A stretch of DNA of 24,042 nucleotides from Legionellaceae bacterium (GCA_030696465.1 JAUYSE010000169.1:1-24042), one strand, 5' to 3'. Shown: positions 14,786 to 23,492, counted from the first letter of the stretch. A program made the numbers and translations. The notes: generated by a model not told the origin, from the sequence alone.

Positions 14786-16930
14786 TTACGAAAAATCCAA
14801 AGGATCCACATCCACACTCCAGCGTACTTTTTTCGCAAGCGGAAACGTCTCTAAGAGCTGATATAAGGCCTCTAAACCTTGATGTAATTGGGCTCGGCAA
14901 TGAGATTTAAGCAGTAATTGCATCCGGTGTTGTTTGGCTTTACGCGCCAGTGGGGCGGGGGCGGGGCCAATCATCTGCATGGGTAGTGTTTGCGCGCAGA
15001 GGTGCTTAAAAAAAGAAGATACAACATTTTCAGATTTGTGTTCTGCGCGTAATAGGGCCAGATAATGAAAAGGGGGTAATTGCGCTTTTTGACGGGTGAG
15101 CAGTAATTCTTGGGCTAATGCATCATACCCTTTTTGAATAAGACACTGCAGTAGAGGGTGCTGTGGATAATAGGTCTGCAGAACAATTTCGCCGGCAGTT
15201 TCGGCGCGGCCAGCCCTTCCTGCAACTTGGGTCAGCAATTGACCTAAACGCTCTAGTGCTCGAAAATCATGATGAAATAAGCCATTGTCGGTATCGAGAA
15301 TAACCACTAAAGAAAGTTTAGGGAAATGATGCCCTTTGGCTAGCATTTGTGTGCCAACCAGCAGTTGTACCTCGCCGCGTTCTATACGTTGCAGTTCGGT
15401 ATCAAAGGCCGCTTTTCGAGATACGGTATCTTTATCAATGCGTACGAGCGCGGTATTTGGAAATTTTTCTTGTAGATATTGATCAATGCGTTGGGTGCCT
15501 GACCCAATCGCTACCCAAGCAGATTGCTGACACTTCGGGCAGCTTTGCGGTTTCGCGTGTTGCGCCCCACAATGATGACAAATACGTTTTTGGATAGACT
15601 CATGCCAAGTTTGATGACTATCACAAGCGGGACAATCCAAAATATGATGGCAATTTCCGCATAATAAAACAGGTGCGAAGCCACGGCGATTAATAAAGAG
15701 TAAGACTTGCTGCCCCGCATCAAGATGTTGTTTGATTCTCTCACAGGTGAGGTCGGCAATCCCTTCTTTCGTTTTATGCAGTCGTAAATCCACCAAGGTA
15801 TAGTGTAAAGGGGTGGTATTAATGGCGCGTTGCGTTAATAGCAATCGCTGATATTTTTGTTGTTGTACATTGGCGAGAGTCTCTAGGCTAGGCGTTGCCG
15901 AGCCTAACAGAATCGGGATATTCTTATTTTTGGCTCGTATGATGGCGCTATCTCGAGCGGAATAACGTACGGTATCCATTTGCTTGAAGGAGAGATCATG
16001 CTCTTCATCAATAATAATAATGCCTAAATCAGGCATGGGGGTAAAGACCGCAGAGCGTGTCCCTAATACAATACGGGCAATACCTTCTTTGGCAAGTTGC
16101 CAAGCGTTTTGTCGTTCAGTATCGTTGAGATGCGAATGTAGCACTACGAGCGGCTCTGTAAAGCGCGATTGAAAGCGTGCCATTAATTGGGGGGTGAGAC
16201 CAATTTCTGGGACTAAAATAAGTGCTTGTTTACCTGCTGCGAGGATAGGCGTTAAAATTTGCAAATACACTTCTGTCTTGCCACTGCCAGTAACCCCTTG
16301 AAGCAAAAAACAGCCAAATTGCTGTTGTGATGCTAACAGAGTATCGACCGCTATTTTTTGTTCGGGATGTAGCGCTAAAGGGAGTTCTGGGTTATCTGAA
16401 CCACTCCGTGGTGGGAGTTGAAAGCTTTCTTGTTGATGTAGGCTGGGCTCTAAGCGTTGCAGCATGAGCTTGCTAAAGCCGGCTTGTCGGATAGACTGCC
16501 AAGAACTCCAGGGGTTTTGTTGGATAAACTGCCATAGCGCCAGTGTTTTAGGGGTGAGCTTCTCAGGAGGTGCCTTTTGTGTTGCATATAACACTTGTGT
16601 GGCGAGTTGTTGTGGTTGTCCTAGACGATATTTTTTTGGTAACGCTAAGGCAAGCACTTCTGATAGTGGTGAGTGGTAATACTGACTAATCCATTGACAA
16701 AGCTGCAGTATATCTGGGGTGATAACAGGAACATCATCGAGTACGCGAATAATAGATTTCAGCGTTTTGTGTGACGAATGGGTACTGATCCCGACAATAA
16801 CACCAATGCGTGTTTGTCTACGGAGGGGAACGGTAACTCTTACGCCAATGGGCGGAGGCGCTCCGTCCCATTGATAATCAAAATAGGATTTATAACTATG
16901 CGGGATGCTGACTTGTATGATGTGCGTCAT
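14786..16930 (-). CDS. priA: Primosomal protein N' (replication-restart helicase)
   Basis: PriA recognises stalled forks and D-loops and reloads the replisome. The 714-residue protein has the N-terminal DNA-binding domain, Walker A GVTGSGKT (212-219) and the DEEH box (308-311). Eight zinc-binding cysteines (C424, 427, 433, 436, 451, 454, 464, 467) follow, then the helicase C-terminal motifs including LAKGHHFP and QVAGRAGR. I place the start at the ATG at 16930, which overlaps the stop of the upstream pterin-synthase homologue by four bases (ATGA). An in-frame TTG at 16948 has no ribosome-binding site. No Shine-Dalgarno precedes the ATG either, so translation probably depends on coupling. It is the last gene of a leftward three-gene run. 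Confidence 0.96.
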   Translation of the reverse strand: MTHIIQVSIPHSYKSYFDYQWDGAPPPIGVRVTVPLRRQTRIGVIVGISTHSSHKTLKSIIRVLDDVPVITPDILQLCQWISQYYHSPLSEVLALALPKKYRLGQPQQLATQVLYATQKAPPEKLTPKTLALWQFIQQNPWSSWQSIRQAGFSKLMLQRLEPSLHQQESFQLPPRSGSDNPELPLALHPEQKIAVDTLLASQQQFGCFLLQGVTGSGKTEVYLQILTPILAAGKQALILVPEIGLTPQLMARFQSRFTEPLVVLHSHLNDTERQNAWQLAKEGIARIVLGTRSAVFTPMPDLGIIIIDEEHDLSFKQMDTVRYSARDSAIIRAKNKNIPILLGSATPSLETLANVQQQKYQRLLLTQRAINTTPLHYTLVDLRLHKTKEGIADLTCERIKQHLDAGQQVLLFINRRGFAPVLLCGNCHHILDCPACDSHQTWHESIQKRICHHCGAQHAKPQSCPKCQQSAWVAIGSGTQRIDQYLQEKFPNTALVRIDKDTVSRKAAFDTELQRIERGEVQLLVGTQMLAKGHHFPKLSLVVILDTDNGLFHHDFRALERLGQLLTQVAGRAGRAETAGEIVLQTYYPQHPLLQCLIQKGYDALAQELLLTRQKAQLPPFHYLALLRAEHKSENVVSSFFKHLCAQTLPMQMIGPAPAPLARKAKQHRMQLLLKSHCRAQLHQGLEALYQLLETFPLAKKVRWSVDVDPLDFS

Positions 16931-17430
16931 AAAGGAGGTCGCGTCCAAGTGTGGTTTGCAGATTGCCCGGGGGCGGATGAGACTTTAACTACGATGGTTT
17001 CTATGCGATGTTTATCTAACTCTTGTTGGTCGGCAATCAGTTCTTGAATAAACCAACGCGAAAGCTCTTCTACGGTAATATTGGTGAGTGGGAGTAAAGT
17101 GATATCCTCTTTTAAAAAAGGCATGGTTTTTTCGTTAAAGGTAAAATAATAGTAGGCGTCATCTTCCCGATATTGTAGATAAGGCGAATATTGGGGCATC
17201 AAAAAAGTTTGGTTTAGATATTTGCAGAGCTCAAGAATACGTTTTTTGTAATATCGATAGTCGAAGGTCATGCCATTTTCTTCGATCCAAGTACTGAGTG
17301 CCAAATAGACGGTGTACATATGTCCGTGCAAAGGTTCACGCTCGGTCGCGGAAAAAATAGTAGTGTGTCCTGCAGAAAACTTCATTGATTCTTTATGCAG
17401 CTCTACCGTAGACAGATAACGATTACTCAT
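16927..17430 (-). CDS. 6-pyruvoyltetrahydropterin synthase/QueD-family protein, PTPS-III-like
   Basis: A T-fold enzyme acting on dihydroneopterin triphosphate or a related pterin. The 167 residues include the zinc histidines H22 (FSAGH), H35 and H37 (LHGH), the NGMTFDY segment and LTNITVEELSRW. The cysteine that serves as catalytic residue in QueD and classical PTPS is absent. The motif is instead E32-x-x-HGH, with Thr at the usual Cys position. The ExxHGH form is the hallmark described for PTPS-III, which makes 6-hydroxymethyl-dihydropterin and can replace FolB in folate synthesis. It is longer than QueD (about 120 residues) through an insertion near 78-112. The ATG at 17430 has AAGGA six bases upstream. 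It lies between a midA homologue and priA, near folM. Family secure; exact reaction uncertain. Confidence 0.8.
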   Translation of the reverse strand: MSNRYLSTVELHKESMKFSAGHTTIFSATEREPLHGHMYTVYLALSTWIEENGMTFDYRYYKKRILELCKYLNQTFLMPQYSPYLQYREDDAYYYFTFNEKTMPFLKEDITLLPLTNITVEELSRWFIQELIADQQELDKHRIETIVVKVSSAPGQSANHTWTRPPL

Positions 17431-17455
17431 GGTGTTCCTTATTTGGTGGTCTAGT

Positions 17456-18565
17456 CTATAATTGCGCTTGTTTATTATAGCGCTCAAAACCACCTGGTAC
17501 CAGCTGTTGGTCTGAGCTGAGCGCTATAATTTTGAATAATTCACCCATTTCTGCTGGGTGTAATAATAATTGTAGCGCATGTTGAGATTCTAGGGTGTTT
17601 TTGTTCGGGGTCTCTGGAACGGAGATATATTCTAAAATACGATTGTTGATCAGAAATGCAGCTTGATGCGTATAACCAGTGACGGCCCAACCGGCTTTTT
17701 GTGCTGCTTCGGCTATAAGGGTAAAATCAACGTGACTGGTAATATCTTGAGATCCCACGTGCACGTAGGGATTCGGATGTGCACGATGTTGATAGTGGCA
17801 CATGAGGGTTCCTTGATTGCGATCAGGATGATAATATTCTGCGCGCGGAAAACCATAGTCTAGTAACAACATTGCGCCTTTACTAAAGCATTCTGCGGCA
17901 CTTTGAATCCACGGGGTATGTAAGGGATGTATTTCGGACAGATAAGGGTATTGTTTTAGAGGGAAGTGCTCTAGGAGGGTGGGGAGTAAAGCGGGATCAC
18001 TGAGCGGTTTAAAGCATTCTGTGAATCCTTTTTGTTCGTCGTATTGCACCCAATTTTCAAAAAATCCTTGTTCTGTATGTAAAAATCGTTGTACCGGCAT
18101 GGCATCCAGTACTTCATTTGCAATGAGAATCCCTTGGATTTTTTGCGTAGGCCAGCGGTCTAACCAAGTAACGCGAGAATACAATTCGGGGAGCTGTTCA
18201 GCAACATAGGCTTGTTGGGTTTGCCGTAAACTAGGGCTTAACTCCAAAATCCAATATTGCTCAGGAAGGTGATTCCAGTCACGTAGGGCTCTGAGGAGAT
18301 CCACGCAAAGTTTGCCACTACCGGCCCCCACTTCTAAAAGAATGGGCTGTTCTAGTTGTTCTAGAAGTGGCAGACAGGCATGGGCCAATGCTTTCCCAAA
18401 AAGTGGGGTATATTCTGGCGCGGTCATAAAATCACCCGCTTTTCCAAATTTTGGCTTTCCGTGACAATAATATCCCTCGATGGGATGGTAAAGTGCCTGT
18501 TGCATAAAATCGAAAAAAGACAGAGAGCCGTGTTGTTGCAGATACTGAATCAGTGCAGAATGCAT
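17456..18565 (-). CDS. MidA/NDUFAF7-family SAM-dependent methyltransferase
   Basis: A 369-residue class I methyltransferase of the DUF185 family. Its mitochondrial member NDUFAF7 (MidA) methylates an arginine of a complex I subunit; the bacterial substrate is not established. The N-terminus carries the family segment GDFMTAPEYTPLFGKAL (44-60), the SAM-binding loop is LLEVGAGSGKLCVDLL (76-91), and a further conserved piece is ILIANEVLDAMPV. It starts the leftward run midA homologue-PTPS homologue-priA, with 25 bases before the next start. It diverges from folM across only 46 bases. No strong ribosome-binding site precedes its ATG, but the reading frame and N-terminus fit the family. Confidence 0.9.
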   Translation of the reverse strand: MHSALIQYLQQHGSLSFFDFMQQALYHPIEGYYCHGKPKFGKAGDFMTAPEYTPLFGKALAHACLPLLEQLEQPILLEVGAGSGKLCVDLLRALRDWNHLPEQYWILELSPSLRQTQQAYVAEQLPELYSRVTWLDRWPTQKIQGILIANEVLDAMPVQRFLHTEQGFFENWVQYDEQKGFTECFKPLSDPALLPTLLEHFPLKQYPYLSEIHPLHTPWIQSAAECFSKGAMLLLDYGFPRAEYYHPDRNQGTLMCHYQHRAHPNPYVHVGSQDITSHVDFTLIAEAAQKAGWAVTGYTHQAAFLINNRILEYISVPETPNKNTLESQHALQLLLHPAEMGELFKIIALSSDQQLVPGGFERYNKQAQL

Positions 18566-18611
18566 AGTAGATTTATGATATATTTTATAAAGGAAAGAGA
18601 GGGAGCATAAC

Positions 18612-19355
18612 GTGACTCAGGCAGGGAAACAAGGGGTGGCTTTGATTACGGGTGCAGCACGCCGTATTGGTGCTTCGATTGCAAAATATGTGCATGCACA
18701 AGGGATGCGAGTGGTGGTGCACTATTGGCAATCAGCAGAAGAAGCGCAAGCATTGGTCGCAGAGTGTAATCGTCAACGCGCCAATTCTGCGCTGGCGATT
18801 GCGGCAGATTTAGCGGATCCAAAAGCTTTGTCGGACTTACTGCGTGCAACTGTAGAGTGGGGGGGGCGTTTAGATCTGTTAGTGCATAATGCTTCGGTTT
18901 TTATACGCACAGATGATGTGCCCGATGCGATGTCATTGTGGGACCCTATTTTTACGGTGAATGTAAAAGCACCTTGGCAATTGAGTGAAATGGCTTTCCC
19001 TTATTTAGCGGAAAATAAGGGATCTATAGTCTATATTAGTGATATGCATGCCGACAGTACGCTCAAGGGGTATGGGATATATATACAGTCTAAAGCGGCG
19101 TTACATGCGCAAACCCGTATTTTAGCAAAACGCTTTGCGCCGGCCATCCGTGTAAATGCGGTGGCGCCGGGGGCGATATTATGGCCAGAAGGCGATAATC
19201 ACTTGAGCGAAGCTGTGCGGCAACAAATTAGAGAAGAGACCGCGCTTAAAATACAGGGCGCGCCAGAAGATATTGCGCAAGCGGTATGGTTTTTACACAC
19301 ACAGCGCTTTGTGACCGCGCAGATTTTGGCGGTGAATGGCGGACGTGGTTTGTAG
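18612..19355 (+). CDS. folM: Dihydromonapterin/dihydrofolate reductase (pteridine reductase, SDR)
   Basis: FolM-type short-chain dehydrogenases use NADPH to reduce dihydromonapterin to tetrahydromonapterin, and dihydrofolate weakly. The 247-residue protein has the cofactor motif TGAARRIG (13-20), whose Arg follows the TGxxxRxG pattern of pteridine reductases. It also has NAS at 93-95 and the catalytic set D144-Y157-K161. That spacing (13 and 4) equals the Asp-Tyr-Lys triad of Leishmania PTR1, and Asp replaces the usual SDR serine. The GTG start has GGGAG about seven bases upstream. It is followed by ansA after eight bases, so they are probably co-transcribed. With the PTPS homologue across the divergent gap it suggests a local pterin theme. 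Confidence 0.88.
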   Translation: MTQAGKQGVALITGAARRIGASIAKYVHAQGMRVVVHYWQSAEEAQALVAECNRQRANSALAIAADLADPKALSDLLRATVEWGGRLDLLVHNASVFIRTDDVPDAMSLWDPIFTVNVKAPWQLSEMAFPYLAENKGSIVYISDMHADSTLKGYGIYIQSKAALHAQTRILAKRFAPAIRVNAVAPGAILWPEGDNHLSEAVRQQIREETALKIQGAPEDIAQAVWFLHTQRFVTAQILAVNGGRGL

Positions 19356-19363
19356 GAGAGGCT

Positions 19364-20377
19364 ATGAAAAAGAAGGTATTAATCATTAATACGGGGGGCA
19401 CCATCAGCTCTGTCAAAAAACCGCATGGCTATGAGCCGGCGGAGGGCTATGTGGCAAAAGTATTGTTGGACCATCCCGTCCTGCAGCATACAGAGATGCC
19501 TGCGTATACGATATTAGAATATCAACCATTATTAGACTCTTCGAATATCACTTTAATAGAGTGGAATCGTATTGCGGCAGATATTGTGCAGCATTATACG
19601 GAGTTTGATGGTTTTGTCATTTTGCATGGTACGGATACCATGGCCTATACCGCGACGGCTTTATCTTTTATGTTCGAGCACTTAGGTAAACCGGTAATTT
19701 TGACCGGTTCACAAATACCCTTATCCGAAGTACATAATGATGCGATGAATAATATCATTATGGCCTTGTTACTGGCGCAATCCGACGATATTCATGAGGT
19801 TTGTATTTATTTTAATCATACTTTGTTGCGCGGTAATAGAACGCAAAAAGTAAGTGTGGGTGGTTTTTCAGCTTTTGATTCTCCGAATTTTCCTCCGTTA
19901 GGGCGCATAGGATTTGAAGTCTGCTTAGATCGTACATTATTACTCTCAGCGCCGAAAAAGCCTTTGCATTGGAGCAAGATGCAGTCGCAGCGTATGGCTA
20001 ATTTTCGTTTATTTCCCGGATATTCGCAGGAAGTTTTGGCAGCTATTTTAGCGCAACCCTTAGATGTATTTATTTTAGAAACCTATGGTGCCGGAAATGC
20101 GCCTAGTCAAGACAAAGCATTTTTACAGGTATTGGAAAAAGCCCATCAAAAGGGAGTATTGCTCGTGAATGTGACGCAGTGTCGCATCGGGAGTGTTGCG
20201 ATGAGTCATTATGCGACCGGTTATGCCTTACAAGAAATGGGGTTTATCAGTGCTTATGATATGACCATGGAGGCGGTGTACGGAAAGTTATTATATTTGT
20301 TGAGTAAAGGAAATACTGCAGCGCAAATTCGAGATGCGATGCGGCATTCTTTGCGTGGAGAGGTGACGCCAACATAA
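19364..20377 (+). CDS. ansA: Type I (cytoplasmic) L-asparaginase
   Basis: It hydrolyses L-asparagine to aspartate and ammonia. The 337 residues compare with 338 in E. coli AnsA. The catalytic residues are in place: nucleophile T13 in NTGGTISS, the T91-D92 pair in HGTDTMAY, and K163 in RGNRTQK. There is no signal peptide, which fits the cytoplasmic type I enzyme rather than periplasmic AnsB. The ATG at 19364 has AGGAGAG directly after the folM stop codon. A longer in-frame ORF beginning inside folM is not supported by the family. It is the second gene of the folM-ansA unit. Confidence 0.95.
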   Translation: MKKKVLIINTGGTISSVKKPHGYEPAEGYVAKVLLDHPVLQHTEMPAYTILEYQPLLDSSNITLIEWNRIAADIVQHYTEFDGFVILHGTDTMAYTATALSFMFEHLGKPVILTGSQIPLSEVHNDAMNNIIMALLLAQSDDIHEVCIYFNHTLLRGNRTQKVSVGGFSAFDSPNFPPLGRIGFEVCLDRTLLLSAPKKPLHWSKMQSQRMANFRLFPGYSQEVLAAILAQPLDVFILETYGAGNAPSQDKAFLQVLEKAHQKGVLLVNVTQCRIGSVAMSHYATGYALQEMGFISAYDMTMEAVYGKLLYLLSKGNTAAQIRDAMRHSLRGEVTPT

Positions 20378-20510
20378 AAGATTGGTAGAGTTTTGGGGTT
20401 AGGCGGGAATAGCTGACGATTGCTCTTAAATCTAGATTTGCATGCTGAAATCTGTTAGGGTGAGGTTGAAGTTTGTATTTAAGTCCTTCACATATTTACG
20501 GAGTGAAATC
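20378..20510. other. Gap after ansA, palindrome AAATCTAGATTT
   Basis: These 133 bases lie between ansA and the small lysine-rich gene. They hold a perfect 12-base palindrome (20428-20439) and presumably the small gene's promoter, for which I see only weak candidates. No terminator for ansA is visible. Confidence 0.3.
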
Positions 20511-20612
20511 ATGAGCAAAGGTCTAGATAAAAAGAAAGATACCAAGAAAAAACCTTTGAAAACTGCCAGTGAGAAAAGAACAGAAAAAAGATTAAAGAAA
20601 AAAGAAGGGTAA
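20511..20612 (+). CDS. Small lysine-rich protein (33 aa)
   Basis: A short ORF encoding 33 residues, starting MSKGLDKKKDTKKKP and ending KRLKKKEG, with about half the residues Lys or Arg. GGAG lies seven bases before the ATG, and a strong hairpin follows 21 bases after the stop, so it has the parts of an independent small gene. The opening MSKGLDKKK resembles small conserved lysine-rich proteins of unknown function that I recall from other gammaproteobacteria. A nucleic-acid-binding or ribosome-associated role is plausible from the charge alone. It lies between ansA and ssb. Confidence 0.65.
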   Translation: MSKGLDKKKDTKKKPLKTASEKRTEKRLKKKEG

Positions 20613-20633
20613 TAACCAGGTATTTTGTCTTCA

Positions 20634-20657
20634 TAGATTGGGCTTTTGCCCAATCTA
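20634..20657 (+). terminator. Strong hairpin, possible terminator of the small gene
   Basis: TAGATTGGGC, a TTTT loop and the exact complementary arm form a perfect ten-base stem. No T-run follows on the plus strand, so it may be a Rho-blocking or stabilising 3' end rather than a classical intrinsic terminator. A second, weaker stem (TGTGCA/TGCACA) lies at 20662-20677. Confidence 0.5.
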
Positions 20658-20766
20658 CCTGTGTGCAAATATGCACAAAATTCAATTTTTTATCGATACG
20701 TTATAGGCAAATTGTCTTGCTTGCGAGTATACTTATCGCGGTTCATCTTGCAATGAGGAGAGTAGT

Positions 20767-21252
20767 ATGGCACGAGGTATTAACAAAGTAATTTTAATTG
20801 GTAATTTAGGCGCCGATCCAGAAGTTCGTCATTTACCGAGTGGTGGTAAAGTCGCAACTATTTCTGTGGCAACCACAGAAAACTGGAAAGATAAACAAAC
20901 AGGTGAAAAGCAAGAACGTACAGAATGGCACCGAGTGGTGTTATTTAACCGTTTAGCAGAGATTGCTGGAGACTATGTGCGTAAAGGTTCGCGAGTGTAT
21001 CTCGAAGGTAGTTTACGTACCAGAAAATGGCAGGATCCTCAGGGACAAGATCGTTATACGACAGAAATAGTTGCCTTAGAACTACAAATGCTGGATACAC
21101 GTGCTGGTGCGGGTGGTGGGGCATATGATGATGTACCTGCTTATGCTGGTGAAGAGCCTGCTTCTGGAGCAGCTGCGCCACGTGCACAACAAGAATCACC
21201 TGCATATCCTCAGGGCGCTTTAGCTGGTTTAAATGATGACATTCCATTCTAA
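20767..21252 (+). CDS. ssb: Single-stranded DNA-binding protein
   Basis: SSB coats single-stranded DNA during replication and repair and recruits partners such as PriA through its tail. The 161-residue protein has the N-terminal OB fold (MARGINKVILIGNLGADPEVR, then TEWHRVVLFNRLAEIAGDYVRKGSRVYLEG), a Gly/Ala/Pro-rich linker, and the invariant acidic tip DDIPF. The tip should contact the PriA encoded in the same window. AGGAGAG lies just upstream of the ATG. It is followed three bases later by the acetyltransferase gene, so the two are probably one transcript. Confidence 0.97.
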   Translation: MARGINKVILIGNLGADPEVRHLPSGGKVATISVATTENWKDKQTGEKQERTEWHRVVLFNRLAEIAGDYVRKGSRVYLEGSLRTRKWQDPQGQDRYTTEIVALELQMLDTRAGAGGGAYDDVPAYAGEEPASGAAAPRAQQESPAYPQGALAGLNDDIPF

Positions 21253-21255
21253 ACT

Positions 21256-22143
21256 ATGAATATGCAGTGGACAGGGATGTTGAATGATGCACAATTCGAC
21301 GCACTGAAAAAATTATGCGATGAATGTGACTGTGCAGATGCTGGCTTGCCAGCACTGCATTGGCATCTATTAATGGTTGCCCGAGAAGAACATAGTAATA
21401 TTCTTTATTGGGATAATGGTCGATTAGTCGGGTTTATCAGTATTTATTTTTTCTTTGCAAATCGTGCAGAGATAAGCTTATTAGTAGCGCCTAGCCATCG
21501 TCGACAAGGAATCGCACGACGCTTGCTATCCCATATGTTGCCTATGTGTCATAGAGTTGAGACGATAGTTTTTTCTGCATCACCAACTTTGTCATGGTTA
21601 TCACAGCATAGTTTGCAATACGATCATAGCGACTATCCAATGCAGAGAAAGCAACCAGTGTCTGTGACATGTACACAACAACTGAACTATTGCCTGACGC
21701 GAGGAGTATTGCAAGTACGTACAGCAACCCTGCAAGATATAGATGTCTTGTGTACTATCGATGCGGCGTGTTTCCCGGATGAATCTAGTGAGATGCAAGA
21801 GAGGTTTGAAGCTTTATTATCACATCCGAGTTATACCGTCGTCGTAGGGGAGTTTCAAAATAATATTGTGGGCAAAGCCCATATTCGTTGGGAAACAGAA
21901 GACGCTTATTTTTCTGATATTGGAGTTTTACCGGCTTATCAATGTCAGGGCCTAGGTTCTGATTTATTAGCAGCGATTATTAAAGTGGCCGATCAAAATC
22001 ATAAAATGATTCAGTGTTTAGAGGTAGAGGCACGAGATATAAAAGTTCTTAATTTATATAGAAGACTTGGATTTGAGGTTAAACAAGTTATTGATTTTTG
22101 GTCTGTATCAGTAGAGAATCTACAGATACTTTTAGATGTTTAG
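21256..22143 (+). CDS. Tandem GNAT-domain N-acetyltransferase
   Basis: A 295-residue protein with two GNAT folds in tandem. The N-terminal one has the acetyl-CoA-binding motif in SLLVAPSHRRQGIARRLL (74-91). The C-terminal one has IGVLPAYQCQGLGSDLL (222-238) followed by EVEARDIKVLNLYRRLGFE, the typical GNAT ending. The second domain looks complete. The first has a degenerate end and may be structural. The substrate (an amine on a protein, antibiotic or metabolite) cannot be deduced. The ATG follows the ssb stop by three bases and lacks a clear ribosome-binding site, so translational coupling is likely; a start a few codons later is possible. The fabF-like gene follows. Confidence 0.82.
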   Translation: MNMQWTGMLNDAQFDALKKLCDECDCADAGLPALHWHLLMVAREEHSNILYWDNGRLVGFISIYFFFANRAEISLLVAPSHRRQGIARRLLSHMLPMCHRVETIVFSASPTLSWLSQHSLQYDHSDYPMQRKQPVSVTCTQQLNYCLTRGVLQVRTATLQDIDVLCTIDAACFPDESSEMQERFEALLSHPSYTVVVGEFQNNIVGKAHIRWETEDAYFSDIGVLPAYQCQGLGSDLLAAIIKVADQNHKMIQCLEVEARDIKVLNLYRRLGFEVKQVIDFWSVSVENLQILLDV

Positions 22144-22185
22144 GTCTATTAGATAGAACCCTAAACAATGATGTTGAGGCAATAC

Positions 22186-23412
22186 ATGAAGAAACGGGTT
22201 GTGATTACCGGAATGGAAATAGTGTCCTCTATAGGACATACACTGGATACATTTTGGGAAGCTGCCAGTCAAGGACGGTCAGGCATTCGCCGGATTCAAC
22301 AATATGATCCTTCGCCTTATACAACGCAAATTGCCGGAGAAGTTGCAAATTTTTCTCTGGATAATATCCCTGAATTTAACAAACCGAACCGTTACCCTCG
22401 AGTAGCGCAATATGCTTTGTATTGTGCGCATGCAGCGATTCAAAAAGCCGGTTTGCAAAAAGCAGATTTGGTACGTGCTGGCACCTTTATTGGCACCAGT
22501 TTAGGGGGCTCGCCAGAGTTAGAGTCTGTGTATGAAAGCTTTTATAAAGACGGTTGGAAAAAAATCCCTGCTTTGAGTGTAATCCGTGGCATGCCCAATT
22601 CTGTTGCGAATCATGTTGCCATTGCATTTGGAATGGGTGGACCCAACAGCACTATTTCTAATGCCTGTGTTTCTTCTGCAGAAGCAATTGCGCATGCGTA
22701 TCAAAAAATCAGGCTTGGGCAGCTGCAGGTTGCTGTAAGTGGAGGTACAGAGTCTTTATTATGGGAAACCATTATGGCGGCGTGGTGTAAATTACGCGTC
22801 ATGTCGACGCGGAATGACACCCCTGAAAGTGCTTGTCGCCCTTTTGATAGTACCCGTGACGGGATGGTCATGGCTGATGGTGCGGGAATGATTATTCTAG
22901 AAGAAAGAGAACATGCTTTAGCGCGTGGGGCCACGATTTATGCGGAAGTGCTGGGGGTTGGTCAGAGCTGTGATGCGACGCATTTAACGGCACCAAGTTC
23001 AGAAGGTCAGGTGCGCGCAGTGCTTGCCGCATTAGACGATGCGTGTATCAGCGTGAATGATATAGATTATATTAATGCGCATGGCACAGGCACGCAATTA
23101 AATGATGTAGTAGAAACCCAAACGATTAAAACCGTATTTGGCGAACGGGCCTATGATATTCCGATTTCCGCACAAAAATCGATGACTGGGCATGCGATTG
23201 GCGCTGCAGGCGTCATGGAAGTCATTGCCACTGTATTAAGCATTCAAAATGATAAACTATTACCTACCATTAACTTGAACCAAGCTGATCCTGTTTGTGA
23301 TCTCGATTATGTACCCAATGAAGCACGCGAAAAGCGCATCAATGTGGCATTATCTCACCACTTTGCTTTTGGTGGCGCGAATGCGGTACTCGTGCTGGCT
23401 CGAGGCGCTTGA
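22186..23412 (+). CDS. fabF: FabF-like beta-ketoacyl-ACP synthase
   Basis: It condenses an acyl thioester with malonyl-ACP in fatty-acid or related acyl synthesis. The 408-residue thiolase-fold protein has the active cysteine C161 in SNACVSSAEAIAH, H299 in NAHGTGT, K331 and H336 in KSMTGHAIGAAG, and the C-terminal FAFGGANA loop. This is the complete Cys-His-His set at nearly FabF numbering (C163, H303, H340 in E. coli). The ATG at 22186 has GAGG seven bases upstream; an ATG at 22168 has none. The nucleophile surroundings differ from the usual TACTSG, and no acpP or fabG lies beside it. It may therefore be a second, specialised KAS II paralogue, co-transcribed with ssb and the GNAT gene. Confidence 0.85.
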   Translation: MKKRVVITGMEIVSSIGHTLDTFWEAASQGRSGIRRIQQYDPSPYTTQIAGEVANFSLDNIPEFNKPNRYPRVAQYALYCAHAAIQKAGLQKADLVRAGTFIGTSLGGSPELESVYESFYKDGWKKIPALSVIRGMPNSVANHVAIAFGMGGPNSTISNACVSSAEAIAHAYQKIRLGQLQVAVSGGTESLLWETIMAAWCKLRVMSTRNDTPESACRPFDSTRDGMVMADGAGMIILEEREHALARGATIYAEVLGVGQSCDATHLTAPSSEGQVRAVLAALDDACISVNDIDYINAHGTGTQLNDVVETQTIKTVFGERAYDIPISAQKSMTGHAIGAAGVMEVIATVLSIQNDKLLPTINLNQADPVCDLDYVPNEAREKRINVALSHHFAFGGANAVLVLARGA

Positions 23413-23492
23413 CTAAATTAATGTATAGGTATTTTGGCGTAACTATTCGCTTGTCTCGTCATTTATCGAAAGACAATCCCATTGCGTAAAAG

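Noticed and set aside
15162..15170. A perfect DnaA box (reverse orientation) inside priA
   Set aside because: It is isolated in coding sequence with no other origin-like features.
16931..16938. AAAGGAGG on the plus strand, looking like a strong ribosome-binding site
   Set aside because: It is inside the end of the leftward PTPS homologue and no supportable rightward gene follows.
20428..20439. Palindrome AAATCTAGATTT upstream of the small lysine-rich gene
   Set aside because: It is too short and AT-rich to call an operator without conservation data; listed only in the gap description.
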